This document shows positions 14,919-22,790 of a stretch of 34,746 bases of DNA, piece by piece; the stretch's first letter is position 1, and each line of letters starts with the position of its first letter. Below the pieces are notes generated by a model. That model was given only the letters and a program-made list of their open reading frames with translations. It was not told where the DNA came from and did no database searches. Origin of the DNA: Streptomyces viridochromogenes. GTDB taxonomy: Bacteria; Actinomycetota; Actinomycetes; Streptomycetales; Streptomycetaceae. The DNA is taken from assembly GCF_001270495.1 (NCBI RefSeq), contig NZ_LGUR01000259.1:1-34746 (forward strand). Direction: 5' to 3'. Position numbers and translations under genes: made by a program.

Positions 14919-15914
14919 ATGAAGACCCCACCCCCCTCCTCCGTTCTCACTCGCGTCGCGGTCGGCACGGCCGCCGCCTGTCTGCTGCTGGCCGGCTGCT
15001 CCGCCCTCGGCGCGACCGACGACGCGTCGGACACGGACGCGGCGGGCACCCCCCGACTCAAGGTCGCCCTCATCACCCACGGAGGCGAGGGAGACGCCTT
15101 CTGGGAGCTGGTGCAGAAGGGCGCCCAGGCGGCCGCCGCCAAGGACGACATCGACCTGACCTACGCGAGCGACTCCGAGCCCACGGGCCAGGCCCGGTTG
15201 ATGCGGGACGCGATCCGGCAGAGAGTCGACGGCATCGCGGTGACCCTGGCCAAGCCGACGGCGATGGCCGGTCCGGTCGCCGAGGCGCGGTCGGCGGGCA
15301 TACCGGTGGTGGGCCTGAACTCCGGTATGGACGAATGGCAGTCCGCGGGTCTCCTCGGCTACTTCGGCGAGGACGAGAGCGTCGCGGGCCGCGCCGTCGG
15401 CGACAAGCTGGACGAGCTCAAGGTCAAGCACGCACTGTGCGTCATCCACGAGCGCGGCAACGTCGCCCTGGAGGCCCGCTGTGCGGGTGTGAAGAAGACG
15501 TTCCGCGGCGACACCGAGAACCTCTACGTGGACGGCAGCGACATGGACGCGGTGACCGACGCGGTCGCGACGCGGCTCTCCCAGGACCCGAGCATCGACG
15601 AAGTCGTCACCAACGGGGCCCAGTTCGCGCTGGCCGCGGTGAAGTCGGCCCAGGAGGCGAACAGCAAGGCCCGCATCGCGACCTTCGATCTCAACAAGGA
15701 ACTGGCCCAGGCGGTCCAGGACGGCGACGTGCAGTTCGCGGTGGACCAGCAGCCGTATCTCCAGGGCTACCTCGCGGTGGACTCCCTCTGGCTCTACCGG
15801 ACCAACGGCAACACCCTGGGCGGCGGCGAGGCTCCCGTCCTCACCGGGCCGGCGTTCGTCACCAAGGCCAACGTCGCCTCGGTCGCGGAGTTCGCCGCCA
15901 ACGGAACCCGCTGA
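14919..15914 (+). CDS. Orphan sugar-type (PBP1) substrate-binding lipoprotein
   Basis: The 331-residue product has a lipoprotein signal with lipobox LAGC (Cys27) and then a type-I periplasmic-binding fold (LKVALITHGGEGDAFWELVQKGAQ; RQRVDGIAVTLAKP; GIPVVGLNSG). Such proteins bind sugars, inositol or autoinducer-type ligands. ATG14919 is chosen because it begins the signal peptide; the frame is open far upstream. No sugar ABC ATPase or permease is present nearby. Instead the next gene, 240 bp downstream on the same strand, is the extracellular-sensor kinase of conservon 1. It may serve a transporter encoded elsewhere, or present a ligand to that kinase; the second is inference from position only. 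Confidence 0.88.
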   Translation: MKTPPPSSVLTRVAVGTAAACLLLAGCSALGATDDASDTDAAGTPRLKVALITHGGEGDAFWELVQKGAQAAAAKDDIDLTYASDSEPTGQARLMRDAIRQRVDGIAVTLAKPTAMAGPVAEARSAGIPVVGLNSGMDEWQSAGLLGYFGEDESVAGRAVGDKLDELKVKHALCVIHERGNVALEARCAGVKKTFRGDTENLYVDGSDMDAVTDAVATRLSQDPSIDEVVTNGAQFALAAVKSAQEANSKARIATFDLNKELAQAVQDGDVQFAVDQQPYLQGYLAVDSLWLYRTNGNTLGGGEAPVLTGPAFVTKANVASVAEFAANGTR

Positions 15915-16154
15915 CCGGACAGTTCTCCCGACGGTGTCGCCAAAGATTCGGTCACGCGTGACGCGTACGCTCACTAGTGCGGATAGCATCCTGCGCACCC
16001 CCTGTGACATGCCGGACACGCCGCCACCCCTGGCGCTCGTCCCCCTTCCGCTTCCGTCTTCTGCTCCCCTGTTCCCCTCCCCAGTCCGCCACCGCCCCCG
16101 CTTCCGCTTCCGCGCTGCCCCCCTCCGCCCTCCGCTGATCGCCCTAGGACGACA

Positions 16155-18548
16155 ATGTCTCCACGGACAGGTCCCCGGCGCCGCCTCGGCTCCATCCGTC
16201 TCTCGCTGATCCTCCTGGCGCTGGTACCCAGCGTCACGCTCGCCGCCGTCTGGAGCGTGACGACGATCCAGATGTTCTCGGAGGGCCTGCGGCTGCGGTC
16301 GCAGACCGGGCTGAGCAAGTCGACCGGGGCCATGGGCACCGATGCCACGCTCGCGTTGCAGCGGGAGCGCAGCTACTCGGCCGTATGGCTGGCCACGCGT
16401 CAGGAGGAGGCCCGCACCGCCCTGGACGCGCAGCGCGGCAAGACCGACAAGGCGGTGGCCAAGCTCCTGGCCCAGTCGGAGGAGATCCAGCAGGCGCCCG
16501 CCCGGATCAAGGACCGGCTGTACTCGGTCGTCGCGTCCGTGAGCAGCCTGGAGTACTACCGGGGGCAGGTGGACAACCCCACCGACATCCCCGCCGTGCA
16601 GGCGCTGGGCCAGTACACGTCGGTCATCGACGACCAGATCCACGCCTTCCAGGAGCTCTCCCAGGTCGACGACGGCGACCTGACCTCGCAGGCCGGTCCG
16701 CTCGTCTCGCTGGAGCACGCGGCCGAGCTGATGTCCCGGGAGGACGCGCTGCTGACGCTGGCCTCGCCGTCGAAGAGGATGAGCGAGAAGACCTGGACCG
16801 AGTACGCCGAGCTGGTGAACACGCGCCGCTGGCTCGTCCAGGACCAGATCCTCCCCTCGCTCACCGGGAACGCGAAGGCGGAGACCGAGCGGATCCTGGC
16901 GAGCCCGCAGTGGCGGACGCTGGAGACCGTCGAGGACCGGGTGCTCGCGGCCCGGGCGGCGGCGGGTGCCGAGGGCGACATCACCGTTCCCGACGCGCAG
17001 AAGGAGTGGCGGGCCGCGCTGATCAAGGTCTCCGACGAGTACGAGGTGCTGATCCGGCAGCAGACGACCGCCCTGCTGCAACGCAGTGCCGAGAACGCGC
17101 GCGGCCTGCTGATCAAGGCCGCGTCGCTGAGCGCGGGCGGGCTGGTCGCCCTGCTGCTGTGCGTCTGGATGTCCTGGCGGATCACCCGCTCGCTGTCCCG
17201 GCGGCTGCGCGGCCTGCGCGAGGCCACCCTGAGCCTCGCGCAGGAGCGGCTGCCCGACGTGGTGGCACGGCTGGACCGTGGCGAGAAGGTCGACGTGGAG
17301 CTGGCGACCCCGCCGCTGGACTACGGCCACGACGAACTCGGGCAGGTCGCCAAGGCGTTCAACACCGCCCAGCGCACCGCCGTGCACACCGCCGTCGAAC
17401 TCGCCGACACCCGGCGCGGCTTCCAGAAGGTCATCCTGGGCATCGCCCGGCAGAGCCAGAACCTGGTCAACCTCCAGCTCACCAAGCTGGACGCGCTGGA
17501 GCGCGCGCACCAGGACCCCGAGGTCCTCAAGGGCCTGTACGAACTCGACTCCACCGCCAGCCAGTTGCGCCGCTACGAGGAGAACCTCGTCATCATCAGC
17601 GGCGAGCGGCCCGGCCGCAGCTGGAGCGAGCCGGTCGCGCTGATCGACATCCTGCGCAGTGCCGTCGGCGAGGTCGCCGAGTACCAGCGGGTGGAGGTGC
17701 ACACCGAGGAGGAGGTGCATCTCGCGCCGCCCGCCGTGGCGGACGTCATCCATCTGCTGGCCGAGCTGATCGAGAACGCCACCCTGTACTCCCCCGCGCC
17801 CGCGCCGGTCGGGGTGCGGGCCGCGATGGTGGCCAAGGGGCTGGCGGTGGAGGTCGAGGACCGTGGCCTCGGGCTGTCCGAGGAGGACTACGCCTCGTTC
17901 AACGCCCAGTTGGCCGAGCCCCCGCAGTTCGACGTGGTGGCGCTCGCCGACGACCTGCGCCTCGGCATGTTCGTGATCGCCCGGCTCGCCCAGCGGCACG
18001 GCATCGCCGTCACCCTGCGCTCGTCGCCGTACGGCGGCACGACGGCGATCGTGCTGATCCCGCACGACATCGTGGTGCGGGACGTGCCCGCGCCGGACCG
18101 GGACGAGGTGGAGCACGCCGGAGCCGCCGAGCCGGAGGAGCCCGTACGGGAGTCCCGTCCGGTCGTCGCGGCCCGTACCGCGCCCGCCCCGGCCCCCGCA
18201 CCCCCAGCGCGCCCCGGTGGCCTGACCCCGCTCCCCCGGCGCGTGCCGCAGACCAGCCTGGCCGCCGAACTACGTGAGGAGGCCCCGTCCACCGAAGAGG
18301 ACGGATGCACCGACGACTTCACCGCCGAACGCGCCGCCTCCTCCCTCGCCTGCTTCCAGCGGGGGACGCTCCAGGCCCGCGACGAGAACGACCACGAGGC
18401 TCCGAACGCGCCCAAGGCCGAGGACCAGCGGGTCCCGGCCACTCGGGGGGCGCGTGACGACGGCGACCGAGAGGAGCCGCCCACGGCCGGCTCGGCCCGT
18501 TCCGCCCCCAACGCCACGTCCTCCACTCCGCCCGCCGACCGTTCATGA
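16155..18548 (+). CDS. cvnA: Conservon 1 sensor kinase CvnA, nitrate/nitrite-sensor-like
   Basis: The 797-residue product has TM1 (about 13-34), an extracytoplasmic alpha-helical NIT-like sensor (about 60-310), TM2 (about 322-342), HAMP (about 343-410), a helical dimerisation segment and an HATPase_c domain with N-box Asn541 (ELIENATLYSP), G1 DRGLG (569-573) and G2 LRLGMF. A disordered acidic, Pro-rich tail of about 150 residues follows. Family members signal through the roadblock/DUF742/GTPase proteins encoded next. The segment where the paralogue at 22791 has a DHxxxR histidine (His474) reads LDSTASQ here, with Ser466. The possible phospho-acceptor is thus missing, and autophosphorylation on that residue is not possible. 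It overlaps the roadblock gene region by an ATGA. Confidence 0.92.
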   Translation: MSPRTGPRRRLGSIRLSLILLALVPSVTLAAVWSVTTIQMFSEGLRLRSQTGLSKSTGAMGTDATLALQRERSYSAVWLATRQEEARTALDAQRGKTDKAVAKLLAQSEEIQQAPARIKDRLYSVVASVSSLEYYRGQVDNPTDIPAVQALGQYTSVIDDQIHAFQELSQVDDGDLTSQAGPLVSLEHAAELMSREDALLTLASPSKRMSEKTWTEYAELVNTRRWLVQDQILPSLTGNAKAETERILASPQWRTLETVEDRVLAARAAAGAEGDITVPDAQKEWRAALIKVSDEYEVLIRQQTTALLQRSAENARGLLIKAASLSAGGLVALLLCVWMSWRITRSLSRRLRGLREATLSLAQERLPDVVARLDRGEKVDVELATPPLDYGHDELGQVAKAFNTAQRTAVHTAVELADTRRGFQKVILGIARQSQNLVNLQLTKLDALERAHQDPEVLKGLYELDSTASQLRRYEENLVIISGERPGRSWSEPVALIDILRSAVGEVAEYQRVEVHTEEEVHLAPPAVADVIHLLAELIENATLYSPAPAPVGVRAAMVAKGLAVEVEDRGLGLSEEDYASFNAQLAEPPQFDVVALADDLRLGMFVIARLAQRHGIAVTLRSSPYGGTTAIVLIPHDIVVRDVPAPDRDEVEHAGAAEPEEPVRESRPVVAARTAPAPAPAPPARPGGLTPLPRRVPQTSLAAELREEAPSTEEDGCTDDFTAERAASSLACFQRGTLQARDENDHEAPNAPKAEDQRVPATRGARDDGDREEPPTAGSARSAPNATSSTPPADRS

Positions 18549-18559
18549 AGGACAACGCC

Positions 18560-18979
18560 ATGACACGCCCCACCCCCGCCACGGACACCCAGCTCGATCA
18601 GTTGCTCACCGGACTCGTGGAGCGGGTCGCCGACGTCAACCACGCCGTCGTGCTCTCCGAGGACGGTCTCGTGGTGAGCAAGTCCACCGGGTTCCTGCGC
18701 GACGACGCCGAGCGGCTGGCGGCGACGGCGTCCGGGCTGATGAGCCTCAGCAAGGGCGTCAGCCTGGACTTCAGAGGCGGGCCGGTGCGGCAGGCGCTGA
18801 TCGAGATGGCCAACAGCTATCTGATCCTCACCTCGGCAGGGCCCGGCGCCCATCTCGTCGTCCTCACCAACCAGGGCGCGGACGTCGGTGTGGTGGCGTA
18901 CCAGATGAACATGCTGGTGAAGAAGATCGGCGAGCATCTGTCGGCGGCACCGCGGGCCCATGTCGGCCCTGGCGCGTGA
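18560..18979 (+). CDS. cvnB: Conservon 1 roadblock/LC7 protein CvnB
   Basis: The 139-residue product is a roadblock/LC7 fold protein (AVVLSEDGLVVSKSTGF, then LMSLSKGVSLDF and LVVLTNQGADVGVVAYQM). In conservons it is thought to be a scaffold or regulator of the CvnD GTPase, similar to MglB with MglA. ATG18560 is preferred since AAGGA stands seven bases upstream; ATG18545, overlapping the kinase stop as ATGA, is the alternative and adds five residues. It overlaps the start of the DUF742 gene by 20 bp. Confidence 0.9.
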   Translation: MTRPTPATDTQLDQLLTGLVERVADVNHAVVLSEDGLVVSKSTGFLRDDAERLAATASGLMSLSKGVSLDFRGGPVRQALIEMANSYLILTSAGPGAHLVVLTNQGADVGVVAYQMNMLVKKIGEHLSAAPRAHVGPGA

Positions 18980-19340
18980 GGTGGCCGGAGACGATTCGGC
19001 GGGCCGGCTGGTACGTCCCTTCACCCTGACCGGCGGCCGCACCCGGCCCAGCCGCACCGACTTCACCCTGATCACCACGGTGACGGCGGTGGATCCGCCG
19101 CCGGAGCGGGCGCCGCGTCCGCAGCCGGAGCAGACGCGGATCCTGCGGTACTGCGCCCGGCCGATCGCGGTGGCGGAGCTGGCGGCCCACCTCGACCTTC
19201 CGGTGAGCGTGGTCGCCATCATGCTCTGCGATCTGCTGGAGGCGGGTCTGATCACCGTGCACCCGCCGCACCCCGTCACCCCCCGCATCCCGGACCTGGA
19301 CCTGCTGCAGAAAGTGAGGGACGGCCTTGGTCGGCTCTGA
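18960..19340 (+). CDS. cvnC: Conservon 1 DUF742 protein CvnC
   Basis: The 126-residue product has the DUF742 signature (RLVRPFTLTGGRTRP) and a winged-helix-like carboxyl half (IAVAELAAHLDLPVSVVAIMLCDLLEAGLITVH). ATG18960 lies inside the roadblock gene; an in-frame GTG at 18981, just past the roadblock stop, is an equally possible start. Its role is probably adaptor or DNA-contact protein within the conservon complex. It overlaps the GTPase start by 14 bp. Confidence 0.88.
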   Translation: MSALAREVAGDDSAGRLVRPFTLTGGRTRPSRTDFTLITTVTAVDPPPERAPRPQPEQTRILRYCARPIAVAELAAHLDLPVSVVAIMLCDLLEAGLITVHPPHPVTPRIPDLDLLQKVRDGLGRL

Positions 19341-19914
19341 CTCCACCCTGGAGGCGGTCGCGCCTCCCGACACGGTCAAGATACTCATCGCCGGCGGCTT
19401 CGGCGTCGGCAAGACCACCATGGTCGGGTCGGTCAGCGAGATCGCCCCGCTGCGCACCGAGGAGTCCCTGACCGCCGCGGGGCTGGGCATCGACGACCTC
19501 AACGGCATCGAGGAGAAGCGGGCCACCACCGTGGCCCTGGACTTCGGCCGGATCACCATCAGCCGGGAGCTGGTGCTGTATCTGTTCGGTACGCCCGGCC
19601 AGCAGCGGTTCTGGTTCATGTGGAACGACCTCGCGATCGGCGCGCTCGGGGCCGTCGTCCTGGTCGACGTCCGCCGGCCGGAGTCCAGCTTCGCTGCGAT
19701 CGACTTCTTCGAGCGCCGGGGCATCCCCTTCGTCGTCGGCGTCAACGGCTTCTACGGCGCCCATCCCTACCCGGCCGAGGAGATCAGGGAGGCGCTGGCC
19801 CTCCCGGAGCACGTACGGGTGTTGCTGTGCGACGCCCGAGAGCGCGAGTCGAGCCGCGACGTACTGATCGCCCTGATCGACCAGTTGATCGCGGACGCCC
19901 GGGAAGCGGACTGA
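19327..19914 (+). CDS. cvnD: Conservon 1 GTPase CvnD
   Basis: The 195-residue product is an MglA/Ras-like GTPase with P-loop GGFGVGKTT (23-31) and switch-II region LFGTPGQQRF (87-96). The canonical NKxD base-recognition motif is replaced by VNGF, as is usual for this family. It is the output of the conservon; in Streptomyces such modules affect antibiotic and aerial-mycelium timing through mechanisms not fully resolved. TTG19327 is used because GAGGGA precedes it; no in-frame ATG or GTG is nearby. No CvnE-type P450 follows. Confidence 0.9.
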   Translation: MVGSDSTLEAVAPPDTVKILIAGGFGVGKTTMVGSVSEIAPLRTEESLTAAGLGIDDLNGIEEKRATTVALDFGRITISRELVLYLFGTPGQQRFWFMWNDLAIGALGAVVLVDVRRPESSFAAIDFFERRGIPFVVGVNGFYGAHPYPAEEIREALALPEHVRVLLCDARERESSRDVLIALIDQLIADAREAD

Positions 19915-19966
19915 GCAGCAGGGGTCGCTTCCCGGTGGCGGGAATCCGCCAAGGGTGACCATGTGA

Positions 19967-19995
19967 TTGACGTGCCCTCAACTCTCTCCTACTTT
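19967..19995 (+). promoter_or_regulatory. Candidate promoter of GH43 gene
   Basis: A TTGACG -35 (19967-19972), a 17-bp spacer and a TACTTT -10 (19990-19995) form a good vegetative-type promoter about 85 bp upstream of the GH43 start. It separates GH43 from conservon 1. Confidence 0.6.
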
Positions 19996-19999
19996 CTGG

Positions 20000-20030
20000 T
20001 CGATTAACCGAACCTTGTTCGAGATATCGA
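20000..20030. promoter_or_regulatory. 31-bp dyad, candidate operator of GH43 gene
   Basis: Two 14-bp half-sites around a CTT centre agree at 10 of 14 positions, with outer arms TCGAT/ATCGA and inner arms CGAAC/GTTCG. It begins 5 bp after the -10 element and so covers the expected transcription start, the classic place for a repressor. Confidence 0.5.
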
Positions 20031-20078
20031 CAAGTGAGCTACAGCGCAAGCCCCCCGCACCCCCCCCTGGAGAGCCGC

Positions 20079-21458
20079 ATGACGCACCCCTCCCGCAGAC
20101 ACTTCCTCGGCATGGCCGCCACCGTCCCGCTCGCCGCGACCGGTGCCCTCACCCTCGGCGCGGGGACCGCCCACGCCGCCGACTCGGCGTACGCGATGGT
20201 CTACTTCACCGAGTCCAACACCATGCTGGAGGCGGACTACAACCTCCATCTGGCCGTCAGCACCGACGGTCTGCGGTGGACGCCGCTCAACCAGAACGCG
20301 CCCGTGGCCCGCCCCACCCTCGGCGCCGGCGGTCTGCGCGACCCGTTCCTGCTGCGCAAGCAGGACGGCACGTTCGTGGTGCTGGCGACCGACCTGAGCG
20401 GTACGGACTGGACCCGCAACAGCGTCTACATCCACGTCTGGGACTCCGCCGACCTGCGCACCTTCACCGGCTACCGGCTGCTGAAGCTGCACGACATGAC
20501 CACCACGCACAGCTGGGCGCCGGAGGCGTTCTGGGACGCCTCACGCGGCCAGTACGGCATCCTCTACTCGTCGGTGAACAGCAGCGGCCACAACGTCATC
20601 ATGGTCAGCTACACGACCGACTTCCGTACGACGACCAGCCCCCAGGTCTTCTTCGACCCCGGCTACGACGTCATCGACGGCAACCTCACCATCGGCGTGA
20701 ACGGCGTCAACTACCTCTACTTCAAGCGCGCGGGCACCCTGGTCGGCGCCCGCTCGACGAGCCTGAACCCCGGCAGCTTCACCCCGTTCAGCACGGCGGT
20801 GAACCACGGGGGCACCGAGGCCCCCACGGTGGTCAAGTCCCTGACGAGCAACACGTGGTACCTCTGGGGAGACACGTACACGCCCAACGGCGTCTTCTAC
20901 GTCTGGCAGACGAGCAATCTGGCCTCCGGCACCTGGTCGGCGCTGGACCAGAAGCTCTACACCCAGCCGCTGAACTCCAAGCACTGCGGCATCCACCCGA
21001 TCACGTCCGCCGAGTACAGCAACCTGATCGCCAAGTGGGGCGCTCCCGCCTGGAACCGGCTCAAGTCGTACAACTACCCGGCGCGTTACGTCCGGCACAG
21101 CGGCTTCGCCGCACGCATAGACGCGTACCCCTTCGACCCGTTCCCCGACTCCCAGTGGAAGCTGGTGCCGGGCCTCGCGGACGCGTCCGGCGTGTCCTTC
21201 CAGTCGGTCAACTACCCGACCCGCTACCTGCGGCACTACAACTACGCCCTGCGCCTCGACGAGAACGACGGCACGTCGACGTACGCCGGGGACGCGACCT
21301 TCTACCGGACGGCCGGGCTCGCCGACGCCTCCTGGGCGTCGTTCCGCTCGTACAACAACCCGACGCGCTACATCCGGCACGCGGACTACGCCCTGCGCAT
21401 CGACCCGGTCTCCACGGCCACCGAACGCCAGGACGCCACCTTCCACGTCGGCTACTGA
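20079..21458 (+). CDS. Secreted GH43-type glycosidase with CBM42 (AbfB) domain
   Basis: The 459-residue product has a Tat signal with twin arginines (SRRHFLGMAA), cleaved near AHAADS. A five-bladed propeller catalytic domain of GH43 type (about 35-310) contains GLRDPFLLRK, SWAPEAFWD and GTEAPTVV, with acidic residues typical of the clan. The last 140 residues form an AbfB/CBM42 beta-trefoil with three repeats, each with a Tyr-Pro or Asn-Pro turn and RYxRH (PARYVRH, PTRYLRH, PTRYIRH), which binds arabinofuranose side chains. It probably releases arabinose from arabinoxylan or arabinan. ATG20079 is preferred for the Tat signal and the GGAGAG upstream. It has its own promoter and dyad and ends in a strong terminator. 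Confidence 0.9.
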   Translation: MTHPSRRHFLGMAATVPLAATGALTLGAGTAHAADSAYAMVYFTESNTMLEADYNLHLAVSTDGLRWTPLNQNAPVARPTLGAGGLRDPFLLRKQDGTFVVLATDLSGTDWTRNSVYIHVWDSADLRTFTGYRLLKLHDMTTTHSWAPEAFWDASRGQYGILYSSVNSSGHNVIMVSYTTDFRTTTSPQVFFDPGYDVIDGNLTIGVNGVNYLYFKRAGTLVGARSTSLNPGSFTPFSTAVNHGGTEAPTVVKSLTSNTWYLWGDTYTPNGVFYVWQTSNLASGTWSALDQKLYTQPLNSKHCGIHPITSAEYSNLIAKWGAPAWNRLKSYNYPARYVRHSGFAARIDAYPFDPFPDSQWKLVPGLADASGVSFQSVNYPTRYLRHYNYALRLDENDGTSTYAGDATFYRTAGLADASWASFRSYNNPTRYIRHADYALRIDPVSTATERQDATFHVGY

Positions 21459-21469
21459 GCGACAGCACA

Positions 21470-21503
21470 GCGGGGTTGTGACGAGAGACCGTCACAACCC
21501 CGC
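21470..21503. terminator. Bidirectional hairpin terminator
   Basis: GCGGGGTTGTGAC (21470-21482) pairs perfectly with GTCACAACCCCGC (21491-21503) around an 8-nt loop, between the convergent GH43 and ProX-type genes. Confidence 0.85.
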
Positions 21504-21527
21504 GAGAACTGCCGAGTCCGCCGGAGG

Positions 21528-22484
21528 TCAGGCCAGACCGGCCGACTTCAGCCAGGTCTTGGCCACGTCCAGCGGGTCCTTGTTCTCCAGCTGCACCTGG
21601 GAGTCCAGGTCGAGGAGCGTCTTGGTGTCCAGCTTGGCCGAGACCGCGTTGAGCGCGTCGACGCCCTCCTGGGAGAGGCCGCTCTTGTAGACCAGCGGGG
21701 TCACGTTGGCGAAGCCGAAGAGGTTCTTCGGGTCCTTCAGGACGACGAAGCCCTCCTTGGTGATGGTCGGGTCCGTGGTGAAGATGTCCGCGGCCTGCAC
21801 GGTGTTCTTCGTCAGCGCCGCCTGGGTCAGCGGACCGCCCGCGTCCAGCGCCTTGAAGGACTTGAACTCCAGGCCGTACTCCGACTCCAGGCCCTTCAGG
21901 CCCTGCTGGCGGGTCTGGAACTCCGGCGAGCCGCCGATCACCAGGTCCGGGGCGATGTCCTTGAGGTCCGCGAGGCTGGACTCGGCGGTCAGCTTGTACT
22001 TCTTCGCCGTCTCGGCGTTGACGCTGACGGAGTCCTTGTCCTCGGCCGGCGAGGACTCCAGCAGCGTCAGCTTGGCGTCCAGCTTGCCCTTCACCGCGGT
22101 GTTCACGGCGTCGGCCGACTTCTGCTCCGCCTTCGGGTCGAGGTAGGCGAGCAGTGAGCCGTTGTACTCCGGCAGCACCGTGATGGAGCCGTTCTTCAGC
22201 AGGCCGTAGGTCGTCTCGCGGCTGCCGATGTTGGGCTTGTAAGTGACCTTGACGCCCTTGGCCTTGAGGGCCTCGCCGTAGATGTCGGCGAGCAGGATGC
22301 TCTCGGCGAAGTTGTTCGAACCGACGACGACGGTGTCGCCGCTCGGCTGGTCCCCGGCGAGAGGGTCGGACTTGTCGTCGGAGGAGGAACATCCCGCCAG
22401 CAGCGCCGCCGTGGCGGCGAGCGCGACGGCGGCCGCGCCGGGATGGTTCCTGAGGGACCTGCTGCGTACGGCGGTGAAAGTCAC
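21528..22484 (-). CDS. Glycine betaine/choline-type (ProX/OpuAC) substrate-binding lipoprotein
   Basis: The product has 318 residues from GTG22484, with lipobox LAGC (Cys32). The frame extends to 22526, but the shorter form gives a clean signal peptide. The mature part is OpuAC-like (TVVVGSNNFAESILLADIYGEAL; GSRETTYGLLKNGSITVLPEYNGSLLAYL; IFTTDPTITKEGFVVLKDPKNLFGFANVTPLV). It should bind a quaternary amine such as betaine, choline or carnitine for the ABC transporter whose permeases and ATPase lie about 5 kb to the right on the same strand. In most genomes all four genes are contiguous; here conservon 2 and a RidA gene intervene. It is divergent from the conservon 2 kinase. Confidence 0.92.
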   Translation of the reverse strand: MTFTAVRSRSLRNHPGAAAVALAATAALLAGCSSSDDKSDPLAGDQPSGDTVVVGSNNFAESILLADIYGEALKAKGVKVTYKPNIGSRETTYGLLKNGSITVLPEYNGSLLAYLDPKAEQKSADAVNTAVKGKLDAKLTLLESSPAEDKDSVSVNAETAKKYKLTAESSLADLKDIAPDLVIGGSPEFQTRQQGLKGLESEYGLEFKSFKALDAGGPLTQAALTKNTVQAADIFTTDPTITKEGFVVLKDPKNLFGFANVTPLVYKSGLSQEGVDALNAVSAKLDTKTLLDLDSQVQLENKDPLDVAKTWLKSAGLA

Positions 22485-22790
22485 GATTCCCGTTCCGGAT
22501 TCAGGGGGTTGGGAGAGCTCTTCCACTGATCCAATCCAGCGGGTTCTCGGTCAGTCAAGAGCGGTCAGGTCACCGATTGGCCTCAAAAATCGGAAGGTAG
22601 CGGACAGTTGCGCTCTGATGTGCAGGCGGGACGGTTGGGGTGCAGGGGGTCGTAATGGATTCTTGACGTACAGTTCCGGTCACGGTGATCAAGGAGCGGT
22701 ACCGTCCCCCGCAGAAAGCCGTTTCATACTCGATCAACAACGGTCATGTGCGAGCTTCGCGCGCCGTGTGACGCCCACGAAGGAGGCAGG
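22485..22790. promoter_or_regulatory. Divergent region, ProX-type lipoprotein / conservon 2
   Basis: No gene is seen in these 306 bp. On the minus strand TTGACT (22558-22553) is a possible -35 for the lipoprotein gene, with a poor -10 about 17 bp on. On the plus strand TTGACG (22663-22668) is a possible -35 for conservon 2, also without a good -10. CCGATT/AATCGG form an inverted repeat near 22573-22593. AGGAGG (22781-22786) is the ribosome site for the kinase. Confidence 0.35.

Noticed and set aside
14799..18116. 1105-codon open frame on the minus strand across the lipoprotein and conservon 1 kinase
   Set aside because: It is antisense to two clearly recognisable proteins; its translation is Arg/Gly/Val-rich with no motif, a usual artefact of very high GC.
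20009..20024. Possible LexA (SOS) box GAAC-CTT-GTTC upstream of GH43
   Set aside because: The actinobacterial SOS box has a 4-bp spacer between GAAC and GTTC; here it is 3 bp, and the gene is not a repair gene. Kept only as a generic dyad.
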